Below are positions 9,101 through 16,841 of a DNA stretch of 64,000 nucleotides, piece by piece. The notes below the pieces were generated by a model. It was given only the letters and a program-made list of their open reading frames with translations. It did no database searches and was not told the origin of the DNA. A program made the position numbers and the translations under genes. Within the stretch, counting starts at the first letter, position 1; every line of letters starts with the position of its first letter. Source of the DNA: Paenibacillus_V sp046244365. GTDB lineage: Bacteria; Bacillota; Bacilli; Paenibacillales; NBRC-103111. The stretch spans positions 1,364,001 through 1,428,000 of the forward strand of contig NZ_CP176395.1 of assembly GCF_046244365.1 (NCBI RefSeq), read 5' to 3'.

Positions 9101-11186
9101 GCTGCAGGCGGAGCTGAATGCGGCGTTCGAGCGCGAGCGGCAGGCGGCGCTGCGGCTGGAGGCGGCGCGCGAGGAAGCGGCAGACGCGCGTCAGGTGCAT
9201 GAGGCGGCTGGCGAAGCGGCGCAAGCGAAACAGCGCGAGCTGCAGCAAGTATTAGAGCTCGCGCAAGCTGATGCGCTCGCCGAGCGCGAGCGCCTGGAGC
9301 AAGCGCTGCAAGCGGTACGTGCGGAAGCGGCCGCGAAGCAGCGTGAGCTCGGCGAAGCGCTGGAGCGAGCGCAGGCTGCAGGAGCGGTTCAGGAGCGGGA
9401 GTTGGCTCAGCTGCGCGCGGCGAAGACGGAGCTGGAAGAAACGGCTGCCATGCTGGAAGAGCTGCAGGCGGAAGCGCAGGGCGATTGGGATGCGGAACGC
9501 GCACGGCTAAGCGCTCAGGCGGATACGCTGCAGACCGAGCTTGAGGCAGCTGCAGAACGCGGGAAGCAAGCGGCGGCGCAGCTTCATGAAGCGCAAGCGG
9601 AAGCCGGTGCGGTGCGGCAGGAGCTTCAAGCGGTACGCGCGGAAGCGGAAACGAATCACCGCATGCTAAGCGAGGCGCTGGAGCAGACACAAACGGAGGC
9701 CCTCGCCAAAGAGCGCGAGCATGTGGATCAACTGCGGGCGCTGCAGGAACGCGCGCAGACGGAAATATCGCGTCTCACCCAGTCGCTGCAGGCGGTACAG
9801 GCCGACCGTTTGCGTCAGCGGGAAACGCTGGAGGGCGCTGCGGCCGAAGCGAGAGCGGAGCAGCAGCGGCTGAAAGAAGCGCTGCGGGCCGTGAAGAACG
9901 ATTCGCACGCTACGCAAGAAGAGTCGCGCCTGCGGCTGCAAACGGCGGAAGCGGAAAGCGAACGGCTTCGGCTCGTTCTCCAAACGACGCTTTCCGATGC
10001 CCAGGAGGAACGCGAGCGTCTTAGAAGCGCAGCGGCGGAAGCGGAGGCGGAGCTGGCAGCCGAACGGGAACGCCGATCGGCGGAAAACGAGCAGCTTCGC
10101 GCGGAACTGGCCCGCATGCAGGAACAGGCGAACCAGCGATTGGCAGCCGTGTCTGCGGAGCAGGAAGAGCTGAAGCTTTCTCTCGAAATCGAACGCGACG
10201 AGCTGAAGCTTTCTATGGAAGAAGAGCTTGCAGCCGTTCGCGCAGAGCGAGAGCAGCTGCGGGATGCGCTGGAAGAAGTCGAGGAGCGCGCGCAAGCGGA
10301 GCAGGAACGGTTGTCGAAGTCGCTGCAAGCGGCTCAAAGCGAAAAACAACGGCTTCATGAGGCGCTGGATGCGGCGAATGGCGATGCCCAAGCGGAATGC
10401 CAGCGGCTGAAGGAGTCGCTGAAGACGGTCAAGATGGAAATGCAGACGGTGCAGGAGCTTGCACAGCAGTCGATGAAAGCCGCTCAAGACGAACTGGCGA
10501 AATTGCAGTACGCCTACGAGGACGTTGAGGAGCAAGCGGAGACGGAGCGCGTGCGGCTCGAGAAGCAGCTTGAAGCCAGCCGGGCGGCAGCGGAGAAGGC
10601 TTCCGAGGCGAAGAAAGAGCTGGAGCGCGAGGTCCAGGAATGGCACGAGCAAACGGCGGAAGCGCAGCAGGAATGGCGTGCCGAGCGCAGTAAGCTGAAC
10701 GAGCAGCTCCAAGCGGCGAAGGCCGATTTGGAGAATGCGGTGGCGAGCGAAAGGAAAGCGGTTGAACGGCTTTCGGAAACGGAGCGGGAAAGCGGCAAGT
10801 TGATCAAACAGCAGGAGCAGTGGCAGGAAACGCTCGCAACGGTCAAAGCGGACTCGCAAGCCGAGCAGAAAAGACTACGCGAAGCGCTCGAGGCCGGTCA
10901 GGTGGAATGGACGGTCGAACAGGAGCGGCTGAGCGACTTGCTGCAAACCTTGCATGCGGCGCAAGCGGAAAGCGTCAAGCTTCGCGAGGCGTTGACCGCC
11001 GCCGAGGCGGAGCGGAACGAGCTGTCCGGCTCGCTGGAGGCAGCCGCTGCCAAGCTTGTCGAGCGCGATCAGCAGGACGGCTCGCTTGAGGCCAAATACA
11101 AGGCGCTGAAGGAAGAATACGAGAAGCTGAAAGTGGAATACAACGAATGGATCGAACTCGTCATGGAGGAGCCGGAAGCCAAGTAA
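6132..11186 (+). CDS. zapA: ZapA-type cell division protein fused to a giant coiled coil
   Basis: Residues 1-75 match ZapA, the FtsZ-ring stabiliser (IKVTVDIYGTQYRLVGE, then a helix with MRIAVLAAVHMADEF). Canonical ZapA ends near residue 85-100, but this frame continues to 1,684 residues. The extension is almost only A, E, Q, R, L, K, S and T. No proline occurs between P49 and the last few residues, which is consistent with one very long alpha-helical coiled coil. It holds five tandem 53-residue units (6801-7595) and longer units of about 138-142 residues. The GTG start follows AAGGAGG. Its position between pheT and cvpA-mutS2 matches zapA in Bacillus, supporting identity by synteny. Inferred role: Z-ring or septum-associated scaffold. 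The long frame has no stop or frameshift signs. Confidence 0.85.
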   Translation: MNGEDSKIKVTVDIYGTQYRLVGESSPGYMKTVAAQVNEHMKRIASTAPQLDTMRIAVLAAVHMADEFQGMKTELGKTRDDMQQRFDSLQKEIRESHSRVKTLETDLSGALEHGIAQEKALREELEQVQADVQAQVKALEAAKEAATAKQRELQQALERAQGSAKAERERLEQALNAARSEAAAKQRELQQGLERAQANAKAERERLEQALNTARTEAAAKQHELGEALERAQAEAGEQSRELTKLREAKAELEESAATLELLHAEAQGEWEAKRRELGEALERAQMEAGEQSRELTKLRETKAELEETAATLELLHAEAQSEWEAKRRELGEALERAQAEAGEQSRELTKLREAKAELEETAATLELLHAEAQSEWEAKRRELGEALERAQAEAGEQARELTKLRETKAELEETAATLELLHAEAQSEWEAERRKLNEAQVRTQAEAEARERDLAKLRETKAELEETAATLELLHAEAQSEWEEERSRLNSHADTLQAELNAAFEREQQAAQQLEAARTEAGAKQKELEAARETAGVKQRELQQALERAQAAARAERDRLEQALQAARSETEAKQRELDEAVAHAQAEAAEQERELTKLLEAKAELEETAATLELLQAEAESEWAAERSKLSGKAETLQAELSAAFEREQQAAHQLNAVREEAGAKQKELEAACEAAVARQRELQQALERAQAGARAERDRLEQALQQARSEAEAKQREFGETLERAQVKAASQELELAQLREVKLQLEETAATLELLQTEALEEWQAERERLSGQKESLQADLHAAIERERQAARELEAARAETDAVRTEHEAAESKMRELERTLEQSQAGAQAERERLEQTLQTARSEAEAKQRELQQALEESQADAQAEHKRLELTLQNARTEAEEKQRELQQALEQSQTDAGAERERLEQALQTVRAEASAKQRELGEALELAQAEGVSRERELKKLQEAKAELEETAATLELLQVEAESEWQAERAKLSGQADTLQAELNAAFERERQAALRLEAAREEAADARQVHEAAGEAAQAKQRELQQVLELAQADALAERERLEQALQAVRAEAAAKQRELGEALERAQAAGAVQERELAQLRAAKTELEETAAMLEELQAEAQGDWDAERARLSAQADTLQTELEAAAERGKQAAAQLHEAQAEAGAVRQELQAVRAEAETNHRMLSEALEQTQTEALAKEREHVDQLRALQERAQTEISRLTQSLQAVQADRLRQRETLEGAAAEARAEQQRLKEALRAVKNDSHATQEESRLRLQTAEAESERLRLVLQTTLSDAQEERERLRSAAAEAEAELAAERERRSAENEQLRAELARMQEQANQRLAAVSAEQEELKLSLEIERDELKLSMEEELAAVRAEREQLRDALEEVEERAQAEQERLSKSLQAAQSEKQRLHEALDAANGDAQAECQRLKESLKTVKMEMQTVQELAQQSMKAAQDELAKLQYAYEDVEEQAETERVRLEKQLEASRAAAEKASEAKKELEREVQEWHEQTAEAQQEWRAERSKLNEQLQAAKADLENAVASERKAVERLSETERESGKLIKQQEQWQETLATVKADSQAEQKRLREALEAGQVEWTVEQERLSDLLQTLHAAQAESVKLREALTAAEAERNELSGSLEAAAAKLVERDQQDGSLEAKYKALKEEYEKLKVEYNEWIELVMEEPEAK
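6801..7595 (+). repeat. Five tandem 159-bp units inside the zapA fusion
   Basis: Units begin at 6801, 6960, 7119, 7278 and 7437, an exact 159-bp (53-codon) period with high nucleotide identity; the fifth is more diverged. Each unit encodes ELGEALERAQ, then GEQSRELTKLRE, then ELEETAATLELLHAEAQ and a Trp-containing segment. 53 residues equal six heptads plus one hendecad, a possible regular stutter in the coiled coil. Further copies of the ELEETAATLELL element recur near 7950, 8375, 9005 and 9425 in longer-period repeats. Confidence 0.9.
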
Positions 11187-11198
11187 ACGGAGGACTCT

Positions 11199-11738
11199 AT
11201 GAACATTGTGGACATCGCCGTTTGCATTTTGCTCGTGCTCGCCTTCGTTTCCGGTTACCGGCGGGGATTGATCCGGCAGCTTGTGTCGGTATTGGGCGTG
11301 ATCGTCGCTCTCTTCTTAGCGTATAAGCTGTACGACGATGCAGCGCCCTTGCTGCGCGGACTGCTTCCGCTCGAAACGTTCGCCGCTTATCCGGGGTACG
11401 GCTTCGTTCTGAACAACACGCGGATCGAAGAATATGCGGTAAACGGTCTTGCCTTCGTGCTTCTTTTTGCGGTCGTGAAAATCGCGCTAAGCGTCGCCGG
11501 GCATCTGCTTCACTGGATTGCCGAGGCGCCCGGACTAAACGCCGTCAATCGATGGAGCGGCGCCATACTGGCGATGCTGGAGGCGGTTCTGCTGTTCGTG
11601 CTTGTCGTTTATGTGATGTCCGTCTGGCCGTCGGATGCGGTTCAGGCTTCGCTTGAAGGCTCGACGGCGGCCAAGCTTGCGGCCGACGTGGCTCCGGTAT
11701 GGTTCGAAAAGCTAAGCGAGCTGTGGAGCGGCTTGTAG
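11199..11738 (+). CDS. CvpA family membrane protein
   Basis: A 179-residue integral membrane protein of the CvpA (colicin V production) family. It has four hydrophobic segments and the family start NIVDIAVCILLVLAFVSGYRRG, whose GYRRGL turn is characteristic. The biochemical role is not well defined; in Bacillus the homologue lies in the same zapA-cvpA-mutS2 neighbourhood. It begins 12 bp after the zapA fusion, with GGAGG in the short gap, so the two are very likely co-transcribed. A strong hairpin ends the unit at 11771. Confidence 0.88.
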   Translation: MNIVDIAVCILLVLAFVSGYRRGLIRQLVSVLGVIVALFLAYKLYDDAAPLLRGLLPLETFAAYPGYGFVLNNTRIEEYAVNGLAFVLLFAVVKIALSVAGHLLHWIAEAPGLNAVNRWSGAILAMLEAVLLFVLVVYVMSVWPSDAVQASLEGSTAAKLAADVAPVWFEKLSELWSGL

Positions 11739-11770
11739 AAAATAATAGCGCCGGACTTGTACAAATAAAG

Positions 11771-11818
11771 AACGGCTGCATGACTCTCCCGATAGGGCGA
11801 GCATGCAGCCGTTTTTTA
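11771..11818. terminator. Bidirectional terminator between cvpA and the SDR gene
   Basis: AACGGCTGCATG (11771-11782) pairs with CATGCAGCCGTT (11801-11812) and is followed by a T run on the plus strand. The bases before the stem are A-rich, so the minus strand also reads a stem followed by T-rich sequence. It fits the convergent genes on either side. Confidence 0.9.
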
Positions 11819-11872
11819 TTTGCAAATATTCCAGCCCTTCACTTCCGTACCTCGTTTCAGCCCTTCGCCGGG

Positions 11873-12550
11873 TTACACCGCCGCATCGATCAGCTTGCCG
11901 CTAATCCCGTGCTTAGGCAGGGTGGCCAGCTTGATCAGCTCGGGCACGACGCTGTAGGGATCGCGTCCGGTTGCGTGCATATCCGTTTTGATGGCGCCGG
12001 GATTAAACATGTTGATGAGAATATCGTGGCCGATTTCATCGTCCGCGATGGTCCGCGTCAGCGATTCGAGCGCCGCTTTGCTCGCGCTGTAGGCGGCGAA
12101 GCCTCCCGAGCCGTTGTGGGCCAGCGCGGACGTAATGTTGACGATTCTGCCGTAGCCCTGCTCCCGCATCAAAGCAAGACTGGCTCGCGTGACGAGAAAC
12201 GCGCTCGTTACGTTGTTGCTGAACTGATAATTCCACGACGCGAGGCTTGTCTCGCTGACCGTCCCCGGTTCGAAAACCGCCGCATTGTTAATAAGAATAT
12301 CGATTCGTCCGAACGAAGCGCTTACTTCTCCGATCAGCCGCTCGACTTCCGTCTCGCTGGAAACGTCCGCTTGAATGGCGACCGCTTGGCCGCCGGCTTC
12401 CGCGATTTCGCTCCGCACGCGCTCTATTTTATCGAGTTTTCTTCCGCAAAGTACGACGGTTGCCCCTTCTTTGGCGAATGTCATGGCTGCCGCCGAGCCA
12501 AGTCCGCTACCTGCCCCGGTAATGAGGACGATTTTCCGCTCAAGCCCCAT
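11873..12550 (-). CDS. SDR family NAD(P)-dependent oxidoreductase
   Basis: A 225-residue classical short-chain dehydrogenase/reductase. The N-terminal Rossmann motif TGAGSGLG (residues 11-18), the NNAA motif, the catalytic Ser in NITSALAHN and the YSASK catalytic Tyr-Lys pair are all present, so it should be an active NAD(P)-dependent enzyme. The substrate cannot be told from sequence. The frame could start at a GTG nine bases upstream, but AGAGGTGG is better placed for the ATG at 12550. It stands alone on the minus strand, interrupting the otherwise conserved cvpA-mutS2 order. Confidence 0.92.
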   Translation of the reverse strand: MGLERKIVLITGAGSGLGSAAAMTFAKEGATVVLCGRKLDKIERVRSEIAEAGGQAVAIQADVSSETEVERLIGEVSASFGRIDILINNAAVFEPGTVSETSLASWNYQFSNNVTSAFLVTRASLALMREQGYGRIVNITSALAHNGSGGFAAYSASKAALESLTRTIADDEIGHDILINMFNPGAIKTDMHATGRDPYSVVPELIKLATLPKHGISGKLIDAAV

Positions 12551-12671
12551 AATACCCACCTCTTTAGTATGCTTTGATTAGTATCATAACAAAAGAGTGA
12601 CATTTTGGGAATGGGAACGAAGAAATAAATCCGACTAATAAACGCGGAATTTTATCGTGCTTGCTGGAATA

Positions 12672-12708
12672 GAAGAAAACCGCCCTGACGAGCAGGACGG
12701 TTTTCTTC
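12672..12708 (-). terminator. Terminator of the holin-like gene
   Basis: GAAGAAAACCG pairs with CGGTTTTCTTC, with a longer GC stem inside and one mismatch. On the minus strand it lies just after the stop of the holin-like gene, and the T run forms the distal arm. Confidence 0.75.
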
Positions 12709-12729
12709 GAGGCACGCGGGATTGCCGTC

Positions 12730-13098
12730 TTACGCCTTTGCGCGGTCATCGTCTTTATTGCGACCCGCATCGAATGGCGTAGGGATGAACAAGTCGATAA
12801 TCCCGATTACGAGCGCCGCCAAAATCGCACCGATCAACGTTACGCTTACGCCGCCGACAATAAATTGCGCCAACCAAATGATCAGCGCACTTACGATAAA
12901 ACCAACGATCCCTCTGCCGAACGGATTGATCCGTTTGCCGAAGATTCCTTCGACAATCCAGCCAAGCAAGGCAATGACAAGAGCGAGGAACAGCGCGCTC
13001 CAAAATCCGCCTACGCTAAAGTTCGGCAAAATCCATCCCACAAACATCAGAACCAAAGCGGCTACAATGAATCTGACTACATGTCCGAGAAAATGCAC
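12730..13098 (-). CDS. Phage holin family 4 (YvlD-like) membrane protein
   Basis: A 122-residue membrane protein with four hydrophobic helices (HVVRFIVAALVLMFVGWILP; WSALFLALVIALLGWIVEGIFG; GRGIVGFIVSALIIWLAQF; TLIGAILAALVIGIIDLFIP). This pattern is the bacterial chromosomal family classed with phage holin 4, like Bacillus YvlD; it is not a sign of a prophage. A longer frame starts at 13293, but the GTG at 13098 is preceded by AAAGGAGG and the domain begins there. Function is unknown; relatives are often linked with envelope stress. Confidence 0.82.
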   Translation of the reverse strand: MHFLGHVVRFIVAALVLMFVGWILPNFSVGGFWSALFLALVIALLGWIVEGIFGKRINPFGRGIVGFIVSALIIWLAQFIVGGVSVTLIGAILAALVIGIIDLFIPTPFDAGRNKDDDRAKA

Positions 13099-13310
13099 GG
13101 TCCTTCCTCCTTTACGGTTTGCGGAGCAAAAGGCATTTGCGGATCGGCTTCGTCCGGGCATAGGCGGCAAGAAAAACCGGCTGAGCCGAACCGCGACGTC
13201 ATGTGTCGAAGCGGTGCATTTACTAGCTTTCCCGCGTACACGGCAAATATGTCGCCAGTATTGACCAGCAGGAAAGGGTTCGGAACGTTTCATTAAAAAC
13301 GAATTCGCCG

Positions 13311-13340
13311 TTCGCTAATATGCCGGAGGTTGGATATAAT
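13311..13340 (+). promoter_or_regulatory. Promoter upstream of mutS2
   Basis: A perfect TATAAT lies at 13335-13340, 19 bp before the mutS2 start codon. The -35 is poor (TTCGCT at 13311, 18-bp spacing). The leader would be very short. Confidence 0.5.
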
Positions 13341-13359
13341 AGGTTGGGGAGGGTCAACC

Positions 13360-15732
13360 ATGTTCAATCGCAAAGTAAACCAAACACTCGAATTCCACAA
13401 AATTTTACATATGCTGATCAGCCGGGCCGAAACGTCGCTTGGGAAAGCCGAAGCGGAACGCTTGGAGCCGAGTCCCGATTTGGATGAGGTCAAAAAAAGG
13501 CTGCAGGCTACCGACGAAGCCGTAGCGGCGGAGCGGCTGAAAGGAGCGGCGCCGTTCGGCGGCATCCGCGACATTCGTTCCTCGCTGAAGCGCGCCCAAA
13601 TCGGCGGTATGCTGAACGCTGCGGAGCTGCTCGACATAGCGACTACGCTTATGGGGGCAAGAAGACTCCAGCGCTTTATTACCGGCGTGCATGAAGAGCA
13701 TCCGCTGCCTTTGCTGGAACAGCTTTCCGGCGAGCTGACGGAGGAACGCACGCTTGAGGAGCGGATCAAGTTTTGCATTGACGACACCGCCATGGTGGTC
13801 GATCAAGCGAGCACCGAGCTCGGTGCCGTCCGGCACGAGCTGCGCGGCGGAGAAGCGCGCATCCGCGAGCGTCTCGATCAAATGATTCGCAATCCGTCCA
13901 TCCAAAAAATGCTTCAGGACAATTTGATAACGATCCGCAACGATCGTTACGTGATTCCGGTCAAACAGGAATACCGCTCGCACTTCGGCGGCATGATTCA
14001 CGATCAATCGGCATCGGGCGCCACGCTGTTCATCGAGCCGGAATCCGTAGTGGCTATGAACAATCGGCTTAAAGAGCTCAAATTCAAGGAAGAGGCCGAG
14101 GTCGAGAAAATTTTGCTGATGCTGACGTCTCAGGTGGCTGACGTCGCCGATCCGCTCAAAGCGAATCTGGAAGTGCTCGCGGAGCTCGACTTTATTTTCG
14201 CCAAGGCGAAGCTTGCGCACGAGCTGAAGGCGACGCTTCCGATGATGAACGATCGCGGGTTTATCAAGCTGAAGAAAGGCCGCCATCCGCTCATCGCCAA
14301 GGAGAACGTCGTCCCGCTTGACGTAGAGCTCGGAAACAGCTTCTCGACGATTATCGTCACCGGTCCCAATACCGGGGGGAAAACGGTCTCGCTCAAAACG
14401 GTCGGACTGCTTAGCCTTATGGCGATGTCCGGTCTATTCGTCCCCGCGGAGGACGGCAGCCAGCTGTGCGTATTCGATGGGATCTATGCCGATATCGGCG
14501 ACGAGCAAAGCATCGAGCAAAGCTTAAGCACGTTCTCCAGCCATATGACGAATATCATCGGCATTTTGCGGGATATGACGCCCAAAAGCCTTGTGCTGCT
14601 CGACGAGGTTGGCGCCGGTACGGACCCGGCGGAGGGCTCCGCGCTCGCGATCTCCATTCTCGAGTCGATCCATAAGCTCGGCTGCCGAATGATCGCGACG
14701 ACGCACTATAGCGAGCTTAAGGCATACGCCTACGAACGTAGCGGCATCATCAACGCCAGCATGGAGTTCGATATTCAGACGCTGAGCCCGACTTATCGGC
14801 TGCTTGTCGGCTTGCCGGGACGAAGCAACGCGTTCGCCATCGCAGAGCGCCTCGGCCTAAGCAAATCGATCATCGAGCATGCGAGAGGGCAGGTCAACGA
14901 GGAAGATCAGCGCGTCGAATCGATGATCGCCACCCTCGAAGAAAACCGGCTTTCCGCAGAAGCGGAGCGGCATGACGCCGAGCAGTTGCGCCGTGAAGTA
15001 GAGCAGCTTAGAGCGAAGCTGGACGCCCAGCAGCGCGAATTCGAGGAGAAACGCGACAAAATGCTGGAAAAAGCCGAGCGGGAAGCGCGGGAAGCGGTCC
15101 AGAAGGCGCGGAATGAAGCCGATGAAATCGTTTCGGAGCTGCGGCGGATGGCGCTTGAAGAGCGAGGCGCGCTTAAGGAGCATAAGCTGATCGAAGCCCG
15201 GCGCCGACTGGATGAAGCCGAACCGAAGCTGCGCAAGAGCAAGGCTGCGGCGCCGGCTGCCGGCAAAGCCAAGCGGCCGATCGAGCCCGGAGACGAGGTC
15301 CGCGTTGTCAGCTTAGGCCAGAAGGGACATGTCGTCGAGCTGGCCGGCTCGAACGAGGCGTTCGTGCAGCTTGGTATCATGAAGATGAAAGTGAACCGAT
15401 CCGATCTGGAACTGATCGGCGCGACGCCCGAGAAGAAGCAGCCACAGCAGCAAGCGGTAACGGGCCTCAAACGGTCCCGCGACGAAGACGTCAAGATGGA
15501 GCTCGATTTGCGCGGCGCGAATATCGAGGATTCGATCGTAGAGGTCGACCGTTTTCTCGACGAATCGTTCCTCGCCAATTTTCACCAGGTGTATATCATC
15601 CATGGCAAAGGCACGGGCGTTCTGCGTACCGGCATACAGCAGTATTTAAAAAAACATAAGCATGTCAAAGGCTTTCGGCTTGGCAATTACGGCGAAGGCG
15701 GCGCCGGCGTGACGGTTGTCGAATTAAAGTAG
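13360..15732 (+). CDS. mutS2: MutS2: collided-ribosome/recombination ATPase with Smr domain
   Basis: A 790-residue MutS2, close to the 785 of Bacillus subtilis. It lacks the mismatch-recognition domain of MutS. It has the core clamp, an ABC-type ATPase with Walker A GPNTGGKT (from 335) and Walker B LLDEVGAGTDP (from about 413), a long coiled coil, a KOW-like segment, and a C-terminal Smr nuclease domain with LDLRG (715-719) and HGKGTG (748). In this family the protein acts on collided ribosomes and on branched DNA. The ATG at 13360 follows GGGGAGGG; an ATG at 13330 would have no ribosome site. A second, Smr-less paralog lies at 41952. Confidence 0.96.
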   Translation: MFNRKVNQTLEFHKILHMLISRAETSLGKAEAERLEPSPDLDEVKKRLQATDEAVAAERLKGAAPFGGIRDIRSSLKRAQIGGMLNAAELLDIATTLMGARRLQRFITGVHEEHPLPLLEQLSGELTEERTLEERIKFCIDDTAMVVDQASTELGAVRHELRGGEARIRERLDQMIRNPSIQKMLQDNLITIRNDRYVIPVKQEYRSHFGGMIHDQSASGATLFIEPESVVAMNNRLKELKFKEEAEVEKILLMLTSQVADVADPLKANLEVLAELDFIFAKAKLAHELKATLPMMNDRGFIKLKKGRHPLIAKENVVPLDVELGNSFSTIIVTGPNTGGKTVSLKTVGLLSLMAMSGLFVPAEDGSQLCVFDGIYADIGDEQSIEQSLSTFSSHMTNIIGILRDMTPKSLVLLDEVGAGTDPAEGSALAISILESIHKLGCRMIATTHYSELKAYAYERSGIINASMEFDIQTLSPTYRLLVGLPGRSNAFAIAERLGLSKSIIEHARGQVNEEDQRVESMIATLEENRLSAEAERHDAEQLRREVEQLRAKLDAQQREFEEKRDKMLEKAEREAREAVQKARNEADEIVSELRRMALEERGALKEHKLIEARRRLDEAEPKLRKSKAAAPAAGKAKRPIEPGDEVRVVSLGQKGHVVELAGSNEAFVQLGIMKMKVNRSDLELIGATPEKKQPQQQAVTGLKRSRDEDVKMELDLRGANIEDSIVEVDRFLDESFLANFHQVYIIHGKGTGVLRTGIQQYLKKHKHVKGFRLGNYGEGGAGVTVVELK

Positions 15733-15748
15733 GATACTCCGCAGTAAG

Positions 15749-15774
15749 GGCTGCCCGTTAACGGGCGGCCTTTT
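15749..15774 (+). terminator. Terminator of mutS2
   Basis: GGCTGCCCGTT is followed directly by AACGGGCGGCC (one G-U pair) and TTTT. The central bases form a tight loop. Confidence 0.8.
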
Positions 15775-15836
15775 GTACGTTTCCAGACGCATAGAACGGT
15801 TGGAAAAATTATTTTTCGAAAAAAAATGTGAAGCCT

Positions 15837-15864
15837 TGAAACCTCCCTGCCGGTAAAGCGTATA
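15837..15864 (+). promoter_or_regulatory. Sigma-W-like ECF promoter of pspA
   Basis: TGAAAC (15837-15842) and CGTATA (15859-15864) are separated by 16 bp, matching the Bacillus sigma-W consensus TGAAAC-N16-CGTA. The next gene is pspA, a known sigma-W target in Bacillus subtilis, so motif and gene agree. The leader would be about 155 nt. Confidence 0.85.
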
Positions 15865-16027
15865 TACAAGTGTAAGCAACAAGCGCTGTAAATTCGAAGG
15901 TAGGCCTAGCGGATTTACGGCAGCAATTGAAGAAACACGCCGGAAGACAGTCGACTAAAAGCCATCCAAGGCGTACAATTGGTAAATAAACACAACTACT
16001 CATACATTTCAAGGAGGAACATGAACA

Positions 16028-16705
16028 ATGGGAATTTTTAAAAGATTGCGCGATTTGACGGCTGCTTCGATCAACGATTTGCTGGACAAAGCAGAAGATC
16101 CGGTGAAAATGCTGAACCAGTTCCTTCGCGATATGGAAGAAGATATTATGGAAGCGGAAGCGGCTGTAGCGAAGCAAATCGCCGTGGAGAAAAAATTCAA
16201 GCAGCAGTATGAAGAAGCGCTTGAGATGGTGACGAAACGCGAAGAGCAAGCGATGAAAGCTTTGGAGCAAGGCAACGAAGACTTGGCGCGCCGCGCGCTT
16301 GCCGACAAGAAAGAGCATCAAGCCCGTTATGACGAAATGAAGCGTCAATACGACATCGCCAAAACGAATGCCGATCAGCTTCGCAGTCAATTGTCGGAGA
16401 TGAAAGACGAGTTCGGCAAAATGAAAAACAAGAAAGATCTGCTGATCGCCCGTGCGGAAGCGGCGAAAGCGCAAAAATCGATCAACCAAGCGATGTCCGG
16501 CTTCGGCACCGACAATGCCGCCCGCGGCTTCGACCGGATGACCGAGAAGGTCATGCAAATGGAAGCGGAAGCGCAAGCGAGCAACGAACTGCGCGCCGGC
16601 AACCGCAGCTTGGACGACGAGCTCGACAAGCTGGATAAAAGCGGCGGCGTAGACGACGAACTTGCCGCATTGAAAGCGAGAATGGCCCAAAAAAACCAGC
16701 AATAA
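16028..16705 (+). CDS. pspA: PspA/IM30 family envelope-stress protein
   Basis: A 225-residue, almost fully helical protein of the PspA/IM30/Vipp1 family. It carries the family start MGIFKRLRDLTAASINDLLDKAEDP, long coiled-coil segments (about 25-190) and a charged C-terminus. Family members are ESCRT-III-like and polymerise on the inner face of the membrane to maintain integrity under envelope stress. AAGGAGG precedes the ATG. A sigma-W-like promoter lies about 170 bp upstream and a long inverted repeat follows. Neighbours DUF350 and zinc-ribbon genes fit the PspA-DUF350 association known from the Escherichia coli yjfJ-yjfL cluster. Confidence 0.95.
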   Translation: MGIFKRLRDLTAASINDLLDKAEDPVKMLNQFLRDMEEDIMEAEAAVAKQIAVEKKFKQQYEEALEMVTKREEQAMKALEQGNEDLARRALADKKEHQARYDEMKRQYDIAKTNADQLRSQLSEMKDEFGKMKNKKDLLIARAEAAKAQKSINQAMSGFGTDNAARGFDRMTEKVMQMEAEAQASNELRAGNRSLDDELDKLDKSGGVDDELAALKARMAQKNQQ

Positions 16706-16741
16706 AAACTAACGGTCCGCAATGACTCACATACCTGCTTG

Positions 16742-16773
16742 GGAAGAGACTGAAGATACCTTCAGTCTCTTCC
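16742..16773. terminator. Perfect 14-bp inverted repeat after pspA
   Basis: GGAAGAGACTGAAG (16742-16755) and its exact complement (16760-16773) flank the loop ATAC. No T run follows on either strand, so it may protect an RNA end or attenuate rather than terminate efficiently. Confidence 0.6.
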
Positions 16774-16789
16774 GTTGTGTGCGGCGGCT

Positions 16790-16818
16790 TTGACTGTATG
16801 AACGGTCCCGTTTATAAT
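16790..16818 (+). promoter_or_regulatory. Sigma-A promoter of the DUF350 gene
   Basis: TTGACT (16790-16795) and TATAAT (16813-16818) are 17 bp apart. This gives the DUF350 gene its own vegetative promoter, separate from the stress promoter of pspA. Confidence 0.8.
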
Positions 16819-16841
16819 TTCCATAGAAGGCAGGGATAACG

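Noticed and set aside
6306..10859. Many long minus-strand frames (up to 397 codons) opposite the zapA fusion
   Set aside because: They are shadows created by the repetitive, stop-poor GC-rich coding strand; Arg/Ser/Ala-rich and without ribosome sites.
11699..12577. 292-codon plus-strand frame opposite the SDR gene
   Set aside because: The minus strand has all SDR motifs; the plus frame is its shadow.
12730..13098. Holin-family protein as a sign of a prophage
   Set aside because: It is the chromosomal YvlD-type relative; no endolysin, integrase or phage structural gene is near.
12722..13264. Plus-strand frame opposite the holin-like gene
   Set aside because: No domain or ribosome site, and the minus-strand protein has clear membrane helices.
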